Shown: in pieces, positions 43,605-54,817 of the stretch
How positions within the stretch are numbered: position 1 is the first letter of the stretch
Layout of the letters: each line of letters begins with the position of its first letter
Source: Acanthochromis polyacanthus
Lineage: Eukaryota > Chordata > Actinopteri > Pomacentridae
DNA: 64,000 nucleotides
NCBI RefSeq assembly: GCF_021347895.1
Contig: NC_067132.1
Span: 5,442,268 to 5,506,267 of the forward strand
Direction of reading: 5' to 3'
The notes under the pieces: generated by a model
The model's input: only the letters and a program-made list of their open reading frames with translations
Told to the model about the DNA's origin: nothing
Database searches by the model: none
Program-made: the position numbers and the translations under genes

Positions 43605-46455
43605 TTATTGTAGAATTATTGCTATATTGAACATTGGTGAAAATGTCGTGGGTAGCTGTTGTCTTTCTTTATGCTTCACTATGCCGTGGTCATCTTAATG
43701 TAAATTTAGAAAAAACTGATAACGCTATAATGCTACAGGATGTTTGCAGTGTTCCTGTACATCCAGCAGCTGTTATCCAGATAAGCTGCAGCAGTTTCCT
43801 CATAGCGTTCATGATGAACGAAAAGTGACGTAAGTGTCAAATCTCTGCCAGCTGACGGTCATATTGTTGTGGAATAAATTCTGAGTGATGGCATACTTAC
43901 TTCGTTTGTAAAAACAGTGACTGCTGAAAAGTAATTAAAGCACTTGGAAAATCAGTTTCACATTTTAAGTTTGTCTTTACGATATTAAATATCTACAACT
44001 CAGGAGGTAGCAATCACAGTTTAAATGAAAAAACAAAGTCTTTCATTAAAAAGTTGTGTTCTGTGTTCCACATTTCACGTTTCATTTACTGTTTTTACTG
44101 ACATATATACTGAGCAGAGCTGTACACCCCTGATGTACAGTGTAGTTAGAGAGCACTTACTGTCTGACCACCAGGTGGCGCTATGAGTGTGACTGTATAT
44201 CAGCCTGTGGATGTCATCAAGGCTGGACTCTGATCATACATGTAAAGTCTGAGGCAGACTGGAGCATGTTCAGGCCAGTTAAACAGCATTTCTACTCTCA
44301 TGGTGGTCAGAATTCCAGGTGCCACTTTTTCCACGGCGTTACGCTTTTGTGGAACAATCTGATAACTTTTGATCACCCATGCCTGCTGTACATTCTGGCC
44401 AAATTTTAACTCTGTCAGAGTTACCCTGTTTGAGTTTATAGCTTTTGAAAATGTGCAAAAATTGAACAAAACTTGTCCAAAATATGACACATAATGTCTG
44501 ACTTCCTGTTGGATTTTCGGCATTGGTGTCAATTACATTTTTGTGTGTCTTGACGAGTTACGTTTGTGTACTCAAGTTCATAACTCCAGATGACACGTAC
44601 TGACCGTAGTAAATGTTATGCAATTTAACCTAAAATAGTGTAGTAGTAATAATTCAAGTCTTTTCAGGCTGCCAAATTTAAGTTTCATAAGACAGGAAAA
44701 TAATTCACAATCAGGTTCTAATAAAAATAGTACTATTTCATTTTCTTCATCACAGTTATTATTGATCAGAAAAAGTGTAATTTCTTTTGCCAGTTCAGTG
44801 TGGTTTGTGTCGCTGCTGATGAACAGATGTGCAGTTGTACAACTTGATATTGTATTTCTTTCAACCAGCCCGTTATCTCGTGTGCTGATAAGCCTAGGAT
44901 GTAGCAAAATAATGTCAGAAAAAAGGTTTTGGTGGAAAATTTGCATGTAAAGAAGTGAACACTGTCATGAAAACGACAAATTCTCCAAACAAACCAAGCA
45001 AACCTGCCCTGCTGCACAATCCCACCCCTTCTGAAAACACCCCACATGATGACTCAAACTACTGCTTGTTTATTAGGAAGTGAATGTGTTGAAACGAAAT
45101 CCAAGCTGATCATTTTGTAGAAAATGAGAATGAGCTAGGGTGTCTGGTGTAACAGTGACGTCAGGCTCTTTCTGTTTGAACTACGGAAACACAACAGTCA
45201 GTCTTCACAGGGTCTTCAATAATTAAACGTAAACACGTTCTACTGCAGTATCTAAACTACTGTCTAATCTAAATGAATAAAATTCCATTAAAATTCAGAC
45301 AGCTTCAACCAACACTAGACTGTTATTAAACTCCATTAAAACAGTTTTTAGCTCGCTCTGCTCGTTACGTATTCCAACATAATGAGCATGATGTATTTTG
45401 TTGTGTCAGATATTTTAGTTTGAGGCTATAATTTTAAATTGGAAATCCATCAGCAAGCGTTGTCTATCTTTAGCTTAATGAAAACGAAGCATTTTGATTG
45501 ATTTCACTTCAGGCAGAATAATGATTAATGATTTGAAATAATGAATTAATGAATACCTCAAAGGTTGAGCTGAACTCATTAAGATGTTTTGATGGTCTGA
45601 ATTCTACACGGCTTGTTTCAGAGAATATACCATCCCCACACTCTGGGGAATTCCTGGCATGAAAATAGTCCAATATAAAGATGAATATCAGCACAATTTT
45701 CCATTCAATATCAGCATCTGATTAAACTATTTAAGAAAAACTCTTATCAGTGAATTGGAGAGTGATTCTAATTGAGAATCTCTTTGGTTCTGTTAACTGA
45801 GGAGAAAAACAATCTTTGTTTGGAGAGGTGGCAGTGAGGGGAAATGAGACAAAGTGAATGGAAGTGATGATTAATCAAAGCCAACATGTGTCCTCTGATG
45901 TCACCGTGCACTCTTCTAATCCTTTTCAATGATCTGCGGCTAATGAATGACACTCCTGCACTCGTCTTCAGAAGTGTCAGTTAATGGCAGCTCAGTCTCC
46001 TGCCAGCAGTCACAAACCAGCCCAGGATATTCTCTCTAATGTCACGCCGTCTTCCTGTTTCCTTATTGCTTCCCTCCTCTTTCATTTTGTCCCAATTTTC
46101 CATTCCTTCTTGCCCTAATTTCATCATGTGGGAAATGATTGGTTGCGTTGGCTCTCCGTTTTGGACACTTCTCAGGGAATTAGGTTAAAATAGTTTGGTT
46201 TGGGCTGAGCTAATACTAAAGTCAACATCAATGGAATGTGGAAAAATACTTTGCTCACCAAACTCACAGAGACTTGTCATCTAATTTTGCAGCATTTTAC
46301 CATCTTTCAGCTCACTGTTTTGGAAGTGCAGCTCACAGCTTCACTGGTTTTAGCAGCTTTTTCGGTAATGAGTTCACCTTAAACCTGCCCTGAACCAAAC
46401 AGGAGAGAGATGAAGTCAGTAACTAGAGCTGGTGAACAAAGTGGAGACAAATGTT
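43605..46455. other. No gene recognised; some repeat-like sequence at 44160-44560
   Basis: 44190-44560 (for instance GTGTCAATTACATTTTTGTG, TGTCTGACTTCCTGTTGG) resembles a common non-coding teleost repeat. Frames such as 44578-44946 and 44766-45047 (minus) have no recognised domain. 45750-46330 looks unique and could hold non-coding regulatory sequence; unproven. Confidence 0.35.
44168..44186. promoter_or_regulatory. CTCF-like motif
   Basis: GACCACCAGGTGGCGCTATG is close to the vertebrate CTCF core CCACCAGGGGGCGC with one change (G to T). It lies at the edge of repeat-like sequence, so it may be a repeat-borne motif; binding is not shown. Confidence 0.35.
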
Positions 46456-46464
46456 TTTAAAGTG

Positions 46465-47827
46465 TAGGATTTCTTGATATATGTTTTGATATATGTTTTA
46501 AATTGTTTGTAAGGGTTTTCTCCACCAATTATAACCGTAAGATTATAATAATGTTTCTCCACCAATATTAATGTGGGGATAATGTTTGCTCAAATGGGGT
46601 TAAGAGTTTTATACAGAATTATTATATAGTCTACCTGATATTCGACCAGCGAAGTATTTAGATTAGACAAATATAATAATTAGCCTCTGAAACACTTCTT
46701 GTTGTGCTGTCAAGAAGAGCTTCAGGAATTATAAGGGGAATTATTTAGCTTGAGAGGTTATGTATAAAATTGAGGTAGCTGGAATCTATACAAGTTAGGG
46801 ACCAAGATGTGAACAACAAAACAATTGAGGCACTGAACTTATATTTATGTACATTTATTACACTAAGCTAAACAATAACAACAACAATAACACACATTAA
46901 GACGAACAACAACAACACAAAACGAATAAGATGGTGAGATGTGAATGATGGGAAAAGGAAGGAAGAGAACACAATATTTCAGCGTAACACTGGGATTAAT
47001 ATTACACTTAAAATATGATGTTCTGAGGGAAAAGGGATAAACAGACCACACCTGAAAGCAGCCGTTAATTTGATTGTTGGCTAATTTGTTAGCCTGTAAA
47101 TATTATCTTTGAAAAGATAATTTGAGAAAGTTGCACCAAGTTCCAGTGACTGAAAGGTACTTGCGTGCCGTGATGATGATGATGATGCCTTGGTGGATGG
47201 TCCGGTCGGCCTTGGTTGATGTGGGTCAGAACAACGGTGGACAGAGTGGAGCCTCAGAGTGATGGATAGCAAGTCGACTTCCAAATTCAAGAGAACTCAG
47301 GGTGTCACTTTCAGGAGAACTCAAAAGAACTCTCTGAGTGATGGAGGACTCTAAATAACTCGGAAGAACTCAAAATGGTGGTTTCAGATGTGGTCTTTTA
47401 AAGGGGTGCCTTTGCATATCATTAACTCAGCAGGGGTCTGGTACATCCCCTGTCAGGGAAGGCTGAGGTCCAGATGTCCCACAGAGTTACATTTTCAGGA
47501 AATTTCTGTAACTTTCCAAAATATTAAAATTTGTTGAACATGGTTTATCTGGGAGCATTACTGATAGATAGCTGATTAAAATGATACCAAACATGCTCAT
47601 ATGTGATCGACAGACATGTTAAAAATTATTACATTGATACTAATCAGGAGGAATAAACTATTAAAAGTAAGACAAGAGGTAGATTAATCATGAAGTCATT
47701 GAAAAGTTCACTTGTTTGGTGAAGTGGATGTACATAAAAGGAGTTTTGTCCAGAATTGGGAGATGATTGTCTTTGTTAGCTTTGAGGTGAGTCCAGAGTT
47801 CCTTTGTCTGTGAATGGAATGTCTCTG
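46465..47827 (-). repeat. 3' LTR of the gag-only element
   Basis: 1363 bp, nearly identical to 53465-54812. Differences include a 17-nt stretch near 47350 absent from the other LTR and 5 GAT units at 47172 against 9 in the other LTR. On the minus strand, a TTTAAAAG TATA-like box near 47397 and AATAAA near 46853 are in a workable order for promoter and poly-A signal. The 62- and 69-codon frames are present in both LTRs and have no known function. Confidence 0.9.
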
Positions 47828-47828
47828 G

Positions 47829-48420
47829 GACTCTGGGATTTTGGAGCATGCGCACTAGCATTTTTGACGGTAAGAGCATGCGCAGTAGCGTCCTACACGT
47901 CCCAGAGTCCTACAAGTCCCAGCCTCCTCCGCGGTTCTGGAGAGTGAGACCGCGCGGGTTTTTTAATTTTTCTGAAATGCGGAAGTCGGAGAGAGAGCCA
48001 TATCACGCTGGGGAGATGGCAGCTGATCGTAGAGGCAAACAGGTTGCAGAAATTATCTAGTGTTATCTTGCAATATTTGAAAACGGTATATTTGTTTTAC
48101 TGTAAAGCACTTTGTGCACTTCAAGGGCACACCATTGAAATGCACTGACGGAATCCCAGAATCAGGCAGCCACTTACCTCTGGTGTGTGTGTGTCCTAAA
48201 GGGATAGTTCACCAGTTTACTTGAAATGTTAAGGATTGCAAAGTGTGTATTTAAAAGAGCTTGTATTTTATTTTTCTATTTTATACGATCACAGACTGTT
48301 GTTATTTGAAGATGTTTGTCAAGTTTACTTGAAATTTTATAGATTGTATTTGTTTAAAGTGTGTATTTAAAAGAGCTTGTATTGTTTGGGACCAATAAAA
48401 CTGACACTTTGTATGTCTTT
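47829..48420 (+). promoter_or_regulatory. CpG-rich promoter-like island with NRF1- and ZNF143-type motifs
   Basis: Immediately inside the 3' LTR. Two GCATGCGCA motifs (47849, 47877; NRF1-like) and two CCTACAnGTCCCAG motifs (47893-47907, 47911-47925; ZNF143/THAP11-like ACTACAnnTCCCAG) precede a CpG-rich stretch with CCGCGCGGG. Downstream on the plus strand are a 14-codon frame (MAADRRGKQVAEII) at 48016-48060 and AATAAA at 48396, as if a short intronless transcript unit were present. Two similar copies of GTGTATTTAAAAGAGCTTGT occur at 48245 and 48360. Its orientation opposes gag. It may be captured host sequence. Confidence 0.45.
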
Positions 48421-48479
48421 GCTTCTGTGTCATTTATAAATGCTTTATAAAGCATAGATAGTCCTCACTTTAGATGGGC

Positions 48480-48950
48480 TCACGGAATATACTTAACTAA
48501 TGAGTAGTAACCGCATTAATAAGTTATTCATTGAGGATGAATATGTGTTTGTAAATCATATACTAACACAGTTGCTAACCCTTTATAAAGTAGTAACATC
48601 TGAGATTATCAATGAGCAACAAAACATTTTTAACCGGGTTTATTAAGTGCTTAGTAATGCATAATAAATGTCATACAGATCATGAATTCATGATTAATTA
48701 TGCACGTATAACTAATTAGTTACAAATGATGAGTTAACGATGAATTAAGCACTTTACTAATGTTTAACTAATGCTTAATAATGTGTTGGTTGAACATTTA
48801 AAACTGTCTTTACTAATGCTTTGTAATGCATTACTAATGGTGAATTCATGATGAGTTCATGAGGATTTAAGGATTAACTAATGCTGAAATTATGCTTAAC
48901 CAATGCTTAACTAATGCTTAATAGTGTATAGTTATTATAAAGTGCTACCC
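48480..48950. repeat. Degenerate ACTAATGCTTA-type short-period repeat
   Basis: Many imperfect copies of ACTAATGCTTA/TAATGCATTA at about 10-20 bp spacing (for example 48768-48781, 48801-48838, 48888-48922), ending in TTATAAAGTGCTACCC. Similar AT-rich blocks occur in other fish genomes. It lies between gag and the promoter-like island. Confidence 0.6.
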
Positions 48951-49135
48951 TAATTCCTGTTATTGTTCTAATGGTTGTCCCCCACTTGGTTGGAGGTATA
49001 TCCAAAATGTGTCATTTATTTGAAATTGGAACAGATAAAAGTATTTAAGTGATTGTTATGATTATTCTTTGGGATTTGTTATTCTAATAAGTATAGAGTG
49101 TCAGTCCTTTCAGGGTCTAAAAGGGAAAGTCTATC

Positions 49136-51115
49136 TTATTTGGAGGAATTATCTTTAAGGTACTCTTTCAGGAGTATTAGAAGCTCTGTGTCATCTCTTT
49201 GTGGTTGAGCTGTTGAGTTTTGGGTTGCTGTCTCTTTATTGGTTCTGCCAGTACCAAGGCAGATTTCATCTGGTTCTGGGGGAAACAGACGAGCAGGTTT
49301 GGTACTGCGGTTTGGCTTTTTCTTGTTGGTGTAGCGCTGTTTCTTCCAACAGCTTCTGTGGTTTTCTTCTTTTCTGGTCTGGCTTGGAGAAGCACAGTCT
49401 TCTTCAGAAAATGAGCGTTTCCAGGTTTTGTCTTTGAGTCTGGATGAGGGTTTAGGATTTGCACCCTCTTGTGCTAAGCCAGGATTTGGTTCGGTGCTGC
49501 TTAGCATGGTTGTCATCTTGGGTGTCTTCTCAGATGTTGTTCTCTGTTTGTTGTATGCCTTTCCCGCCAGGTGACGCAGCTGATGGCTTGTCATCGTGTT
49601 GGGACAAGCTATGAGGTCCAGATGGTGTCTCAGAGTGGGGTGGAGATTCCGGAGGAAGACAGCCTTGAAGCCTGTATCCTCTTCCATGTCAGGTTCATTT
49701 CTGGACCCAAAGTAGGCTCGGCGGAGGCGATTGTAGTAGGCCTGGGGGTTTTCCTGTCTGCCTTGCTTGATGTCTAAGGCGACGATCAGGCCTTGTTCTG
49801 ATTCAGGGTCTGAGAATTCCCTGATCAGGGCTTCTTGCAGCAGCTTGGGGTCAGCTTTGATTCTGTCTGGCTGACGGTCGAGAAAGCTGCGGACTTCTGG
49901 ACTTGATGTTATCCTGATGATATAGATTTTATCATCACTGGTGGCATTATCCAGCCTTTGTAGATGGAAATCAATGTCTTTTAGATAGGCATGGATGTCA
50001 TGGCCACCTGCAGGGCTAGGTGTGAAGGTGCTAATGTTGCGAGCCACCTTATCTAGCACTGTGGTTGGTACTCCTCTTTGTTGTGGGAGCTGCTTCAGGA
50101 GGTTCGCTTCATGCTGTGGGCTGTCATCCATGAAGCTGCTTCTCCTGCAGTCTTTGAAGCTGGTGTCTGAGGTCATGTTTGTCTGCATGTCCCGCTGGTT
50201 GGTCTCTCTTTGGGCATCCCATAGCTGGTTTTGGCTGGAGGATGATGCCCTGATGCACGGCGGTAGTGTCATTGGGTAATGAGTTGTTCCAAACTCATTC
50301 CTCATTTCAACTGATGGTTTCAGTTGTCCTTTAATCGTGTCCATCTCCTTCGTTTCTGTCTGATGTTTCAGTCTGGCAACATGGAGTTGCTCTTTGCAGT
50401 TATTCAGTTCATGTCCGAGGTCATTTGCTTGATTCTGGACTTCTTCTAGATGAGTCTTTAGGGCCGTTATCTGACAGTTCTTGTCACTGACCTCTGTAGT
50501 GGCCTCAGCTAGACGTCCTTCAGCTTGGATCAGCTGTTCTGTGAGGTCCTCTGTGGCTGCTTTTGCCAACTGCTCACGGTGGTTTACCTCAGTTTGAAGA
50601 TCAGCAAGGGCTTTCTGCAGTCCTTCAATTTCATCCTTTGCTGCATCTCTCTCTTCTTTATCACGCCTCTGTTGGGCTTTTTGCCTCTGGGTTTCTAGCT
50701 CCAAATGCGTGATGCGGTTCTGGGCCTGGAACAGGTCTTGCTGGACTTGGGTATTCTGCTGGGTCAAGGTTTTTACCTTTTGTTCCAGTTGAGCCATGTC
50801 CTGTTTGTTCTGTTTCAGTTTGGCCAGGAGGTTCTGAGTGAGGGTACCAGAAGATTTTGTCTGTTCTTTGTCTCTGATGTGGCTGTAGAACTGGTCTTGC
50901 TTCTGTATCTTCAGCTTGTCAGGCTGGGCAGGTAGTAGGTCAGGTGTCATGAAGTTCAGCCATTTTTCTGTGTCTTCCCAGGGGTTGGATGAGCTTTCTT
51001 TGCTTGTTATGTTTACTAGTTGTGTTGTGACACTAGTTAACAGCTTTAATAAAATGTCCAGTACCTCTCTGTTTGGTGTGGGCTGTGAAATTTTCTGACA
51101 GGTGTGACACTCCAT
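49136..51115 (-). CDS. Gag-like polyprotein with long coiled coil
   Basis: 659 codons, intact, ATG to stop. Residues 1-90: a short N-terminal domain, MECHTCQKIS at the start. Residues about 95-265: a long Gln/Glu/Lys-rich coiled coil (LAKLKQNKQDMAQLEQKVKT and following heptads). Residues about 335-545: capsid-like region with DIHAYLKDIDFHLQRLDNAT and ALDIKQGRQENPQAYYNRLR, the latter like the major homology region of retroviral Gag (QGxxExPxAYYxRLRxAY). Residues about 560-659: a basic, Ser/Pro-rich tail rich in Lys/Arg with no CCHC zinc knuckle. The coiled-coil Gag with basic tail recalls foamy viruses, while the capsid motif recalls gamma/epsilon types; assignment is open. It probably forms particles or an RNA-binding assembly; that is inference. 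Confidence 0.8.
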   Translation of the reverse strand: MECHTCQKISQPTPNREVLDILLKLLTSVTTQLVNITSKESSSNPWEDTEKWLNFMTPDLLPAQPDKLKIQKQDQFYSHIRDKEQTKSSGTLTQNLLAKLKQNKQDMAQLEQKVKTLTQQNTQVQQDLFQAQNRITHLELETQRQKAQQRRDKEERDAAKDEIEGLQKALADLQTEVNHREQLAKAATEDLTEQLIQAEGRLAEATTEVSDKNCQITALKTHLEEVQNQANDLGHELNNCKEQLHVARLKHQTETKEMDTIKGQLKPSVEMRNEFGTTHYPMTLPPCIRASSSSQNQLWDAQRETNQRDMQTNMTSDTSFKDCRRSSFMDDSPQHEANLLKQLPQQRGVPTTVLDKVARNISTFTPSPAGGHDIHAYLKDIDFHLQRLDNATSDDKIYIIRITSSPEVRSFLDRQPDRIKADPKLLQEALIREFSDPESEQGLIVALDIKQGRQENPQAYYNRLRRAYFGSRNEPDMEEDTGFKAVFLRNLHPTLRHHLDLIACPNTMTSHQLRHLAGKAYNKQRTTSEKTPKMTTMLSSTEPNPGLAQEGANPKPSSRLKDKTWKRSFSEEDCASPSQTRKEENHRSCWKKQRYTNKKKPNRSTKPARLFPPEPDEICLGTGRTNKETATQNSTAQPQRDDTELLILLKEYLKDNSSK

Positions 51116-52934
51116 ACTTAAGGTGTAGATATATATGATTTAGTTAATTATGGTGAATGATAACCCAATTTGTGTCTTTGCTAATGTTTGTTTAACTATT
51201 AGCACTACTGAAGAGGGGTAAGTGTCTGCAGGTTGTGTATACTTATGAAGTGTTCACTGTCTAATGAGAAGATTCAGATGAGGAAAGAATTCCTTGAGGA
51301 AGAGAGAAAGGAGAAAAATTAACAAGAATCAAAACAAATTTTTAAAATGAAATTTTAAAATTGTTCATACAGTTTGGTTGTAATTGAATTCTCTACCACT
51401 GTAATTGATTGGCTGCTTTAAAGGCTAGGTGAAGAACAGACCAAGGATTGGTTAAAGATCACAGTGAGTAAAATTACTGCTGAATGTAATTCTTGTGAGT
51501 ATGTTAGTATCAAGTAATGTTAGTAGATGACAGTGTTTTGCCTCATACTGCTATTTATTGTATCGGTCAGGCTATAGTTGGTATGACAAAAAGGCAGATA
51601 CAGCTCTAATGAGAGGAACAACTTGAGTTTTTCCAACTTTTCTCTATGGTTGGGGTGATCTGATACAATGAGATGCTTTCATTGGAGGATCTCTGAGTGT
51701 GGTGAGTTCCACAGGTTCAATCCCACTTCAGCAGGTCTGAAGGGCTCAATTCCACAGTCACCACCCCCACTTGGTCAAGTTTGAGGTGTGAAGCCAGGGG
51801 GAATGAGACACCCCAGGGGAGCTGATAGGAGAGACACACAGTTCAACAAACCGGTCTCAGAATCGCCATCAAAATGTTGTACAGATTGTTGTTTTTGTTT
51901 AATTTATGTTCCAACTTGAAGAGACAAATTCTTATGGGAATTAAATAATAGCTTCAACTCGAGTTCCTTGTGAGGAGAAAGAAGAGAAGGCTATTGTTCT
52001 AATTCAAATGAAGGCAAGCAGTAGGTTGTCAAGTCATTTAATTTTGTTGAAATTTGCAAATTTGTTAATAAATACAAGAGGACGGTGTGATGAGATCATC
52101 CGATGGAATTTTCAGTTTGCAATTTCTGAGGTGAGCATAGGAGAGGTAAATCAGATTGAGATCAAATTCAAAAATCAAAAGTTCTAGCAAGGATTTCAAA
52201 GATTGTTTAAATTTATTTCCTTCAATTAAAATTTTGGTTCAGATCAAAATTTTGGAAACTTTGATTAAACACTCAATTTAGAAGTTGTAATAAAAGATTT
52301 CTCATGGAGACAGGTTAAGCTCCAGAATTGAGTGGCTCTTTGTTTAGACTTCACCAGTGGTAATTTACACACTAACAATAGATGGCACTTTGAGGCAGGG
52401 TTAGTGTGACATGCGTGAGTCAGTGTATGACTCCAAAAATGGTGTCGGGGTCTTAGCCTTTAGGCTTATTTGACCCGGAAGCACCTGTAAGACGTCTGTG
52501 ACGTCACTGGCAACAGAGAAGAAAAACTCTGGTTGCAGAAATGATTTAGCATATAGACTATTTTTAAGGCTTTGTTAGTGTCAGTACAGCATGCAATCCC
52601 AACAACACAGTCTGACAACACAAGCACACACAGTCTGGTTAGTGTCAGCGCGGTAGCTGATCAAAATATGAATTTAAGCGGTCGAGTCGGCGCTCGTTTT
52701 ACAGCATTTAGATAGCAGTGCTTACTATCAATGCAGTTGTCTCACGTGATCGCAGCGGATCAGACAACATAAACTCCCATTCAAAAACACACTTCAGGTT
52801 TCTTCGTGAAGTTAGTGGTTATTCTGCTTCGGCGAGCAGACACATGCAAGCTAATCTATTAGCTGCTAGGAGTTAAAAACGCAGATGATTGAGACTAGAG
52901 ACTCGTAGTAACAATCAGAACTGGCTAAAATTTT

Positions 52935-53285
52935 GAGCTCAAATGGACCTAAGAAACGGGGAACATCGCCCGGATCTGTCCTTTATACTGCACTGAGAAA
53001 CTCATCAGATACAGATAATTTACTGCAATTTATTAACCAATAATAAATGCTGAGCTCAATGGGACTTAAGAAACGGGGAACATCGCCCGGATCTGTCCTC
53101 ACTATACTGTACTGAGAAACTCGTCAGATACAGATAGTTACTGTAGTTTAATAATTAATAATAATACTGAAGTCAATGGGACTTAGGAAATGGGAAGCAT
53201 CGCCCGAATCTGCCCTGTTTATACTGTACTGAGAAACTCGTCAGAAACAGATAATTATTACAGTATTATTCTTTAATTCTGTTTA
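52935..53285. repeat. Three tandem copies of a 117-bp repeat in the leader
   Basis: Copies begin at 52935, 53052 and 53169 with GAGCTCAA.TGG(G)ACTTA and contain AACATCGCCCGGATCTGTCC and ACTGAGAAACTCGTCAGA. They diverge slightly from each other, so the duplication is older than the insertion or under little constraint. Confidence 0.9.
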
Positions 53286-53439
53286 GGGTTGTGTGTTGTT
53301 ACACGCCCTGAAAAGAAAAGATCCAGACGTCTTTGGATCTTTCAAAAACTGTCCACTACGCTATGACCACACACAACAAGCACAAACACCACACAATTAC
53401 ACACAATTGTAATTTTGTTCACAAATCAGTTTAAATGTA

Positions 53440-53457
53440 TGCCCGCATCCTCCACCA
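53440..53457 (-). other. Candidate primer-binding site
   Basis: On the minus strand, five to six bases after the LTR end, TGGTGGAGGATGCGGGCA has the TGG start and 18-nt length of a tRNA primer site. I could not match it to a particular tRNA 3' end from memory, so this is only positional support. Confidence 0.35.
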
Positions 53458-53464
53458 ATATATG

Positions 53465-54812
53465 TAGGATTTCTGGATATATGTTGATATATGTGTTTAA
53501 ATCGTTTGTAAGGGTTTTCTCCACCAATTATAACCGTAAGATTATAATAATGTTTCTCCACCAATATTAATGTGGGGATAATGTTTGCTCAAATGGGGTT
53601 AAGAGTTTTATACAGAATTATTATATAGTCTACCTGATATTCGACTAGCAAAGTATTTAGATTAGACAAATATAATAATTAGCCTCTGAAACACTTCTTG
53701 TTGCGCTGTCAAGAAGAGCTTCAGGAATTATAAGGGGAATTATTTAGCTTGAAAGGTTATGTATAAAATTGAGGTAGCTGGAATCTATACAAGTTAGGGA
53801 CCAAGATGTGAACAACAAAACAATTGAGGCACTGAACTTATATTTATGTACATTTATTACACTAAGCTAAACAATAACAACAACAACACACATTAAGACA
53901 AACAACAACAACACAAAACGAATAAGATGGTGAGATGTGAAGGATGGGAAAAGGAAGGAAGAGAACACAATATTTCAATGTAACACTGGGATTAATATTA
54001 CACTTGAAATATGTTCTGAGGAAAAAGGGATAAACAGACCACACCTGAAAGCAGCCGTCAATTTGATAGTTGGCTAATTTGTTAGCCTGTAAATATTATC
54101 TTTGAAAAGATAATTTGAGAAAGTTGCACCAAGTTCCAGTGACTGAAAGGTACTTGCGTGCCGTGATGATGATGATGATGATGATGATGATGCCTTGGTG
54201 GATGGTCCGGTCGGCCTTGGTTGATGTGGGTCAGAACAACGGTGGACAGAGTGGAGCCTCAGAGTGATAGAAAGCAAGTTGATTTCCAAATTCAAGAGAA
54301 CTCAGGGTGTCACTTTCAGGAGAACTCAAAAGAACTCTCTGAGTGATGGAGAACTCAAAATGGTGGTTTCAGATGTGGTCTTTTAAAGGGGTGCCTTTGC
54401 ATATCATTAACTCAGCAGGGGTCTGGTACATCCCCTGTCAGGGAAGGCTGAGGTCCAGATGTCCCACAGAGTTACATTTTCAGGAAATTTCTGTAACTTT
54501 CCAAAATATTAAAATTTGTTGAACATGGTTTATCTGGGAGCATTACTGATAGATAGCTGATTAAAATGATACCAAACATGCTCATATGTGATCGACAGAC
54601 ATGTTAAAAATTATTACATTGATACTAATCAGGAGGAATAAACTATTAAAGGTAAGACAAGAGGTAGATTAATCACAAAGTCATTGAAAAGTTCACTTGT
54701 TTGGTGACATGAATGTACATAAAGGGAGTTTTGTCCAGAATTGGGAGATGATTGTCTTTGTTAGCTTTGAGGTGAGTCCAGAGTTCCTTTGTCTGTGAAT
54801 GGAATGTCTCTG
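53465..54812 (-). repeat. 5' LTR of the gag-only element
   Basis: 1348 bp; partner of 46465-47827. Starts (plus strand) TAGGATTTCTGG and ends GAATGGAATGTCTCTG. On the minus strand it starts with CA and ends with ...CCTACA if the two preceding bases are included, so the usual TG start is not seen. Contains 9 GAT units at 54164-54191. Confidence 0.9.
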
Positions 54813-54817
54813 AAGTG

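Larger units (their letters stand above)
51116..53462 (-). other. 5' leader of the gag-only element
   Basis: About 2.3 kb between the 5' LTR and gag, with no ORF of note. It contains a tandem triplication next to the LTR, a GC-richer stretch at 52440-52530 (GACCCGGAAGCACC), and otherwise AT-rich sequence. Such length is large for a leader and suggests either lost coding sequence or packaging/translation elements. Confidence 0.5.
46460..54817 (-). mobile_element. LTR retroelement (endogenous-retrovirus-like), gag only, no pol
   Basis: Two direct repeats of about 1.35 kb (46465-47827 and 53465-54812) bracket 5.6 kb. A possible 5-bp target duplication AAGTG lies outside both (46460-46464, 54813-54817), although two of its bases could belong to the LTR. 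The single long ORF (Gag-like) lies on the minus strand, so the right repeat is the 5' LTR. No protease, reverse transcriptase, RNase H, integrase or envelope sequence could be found on either strand. It would have to use enzymes from another element. The high LTR similarity points to a fairly recent insertion. Confidence 0.85.

Noticed and set aside
46863..47290. 62- and 69-codon frames repeated at 53862-54295
   Set aside because: They are duplicated because they lie in the LTRs; no start context or family similarity supports a protein.
49201..51098. Plus-strand frames of 60-95 codons opposite gag
   Set aside because: Shadows of the long Gag-like ORF on the other strand.
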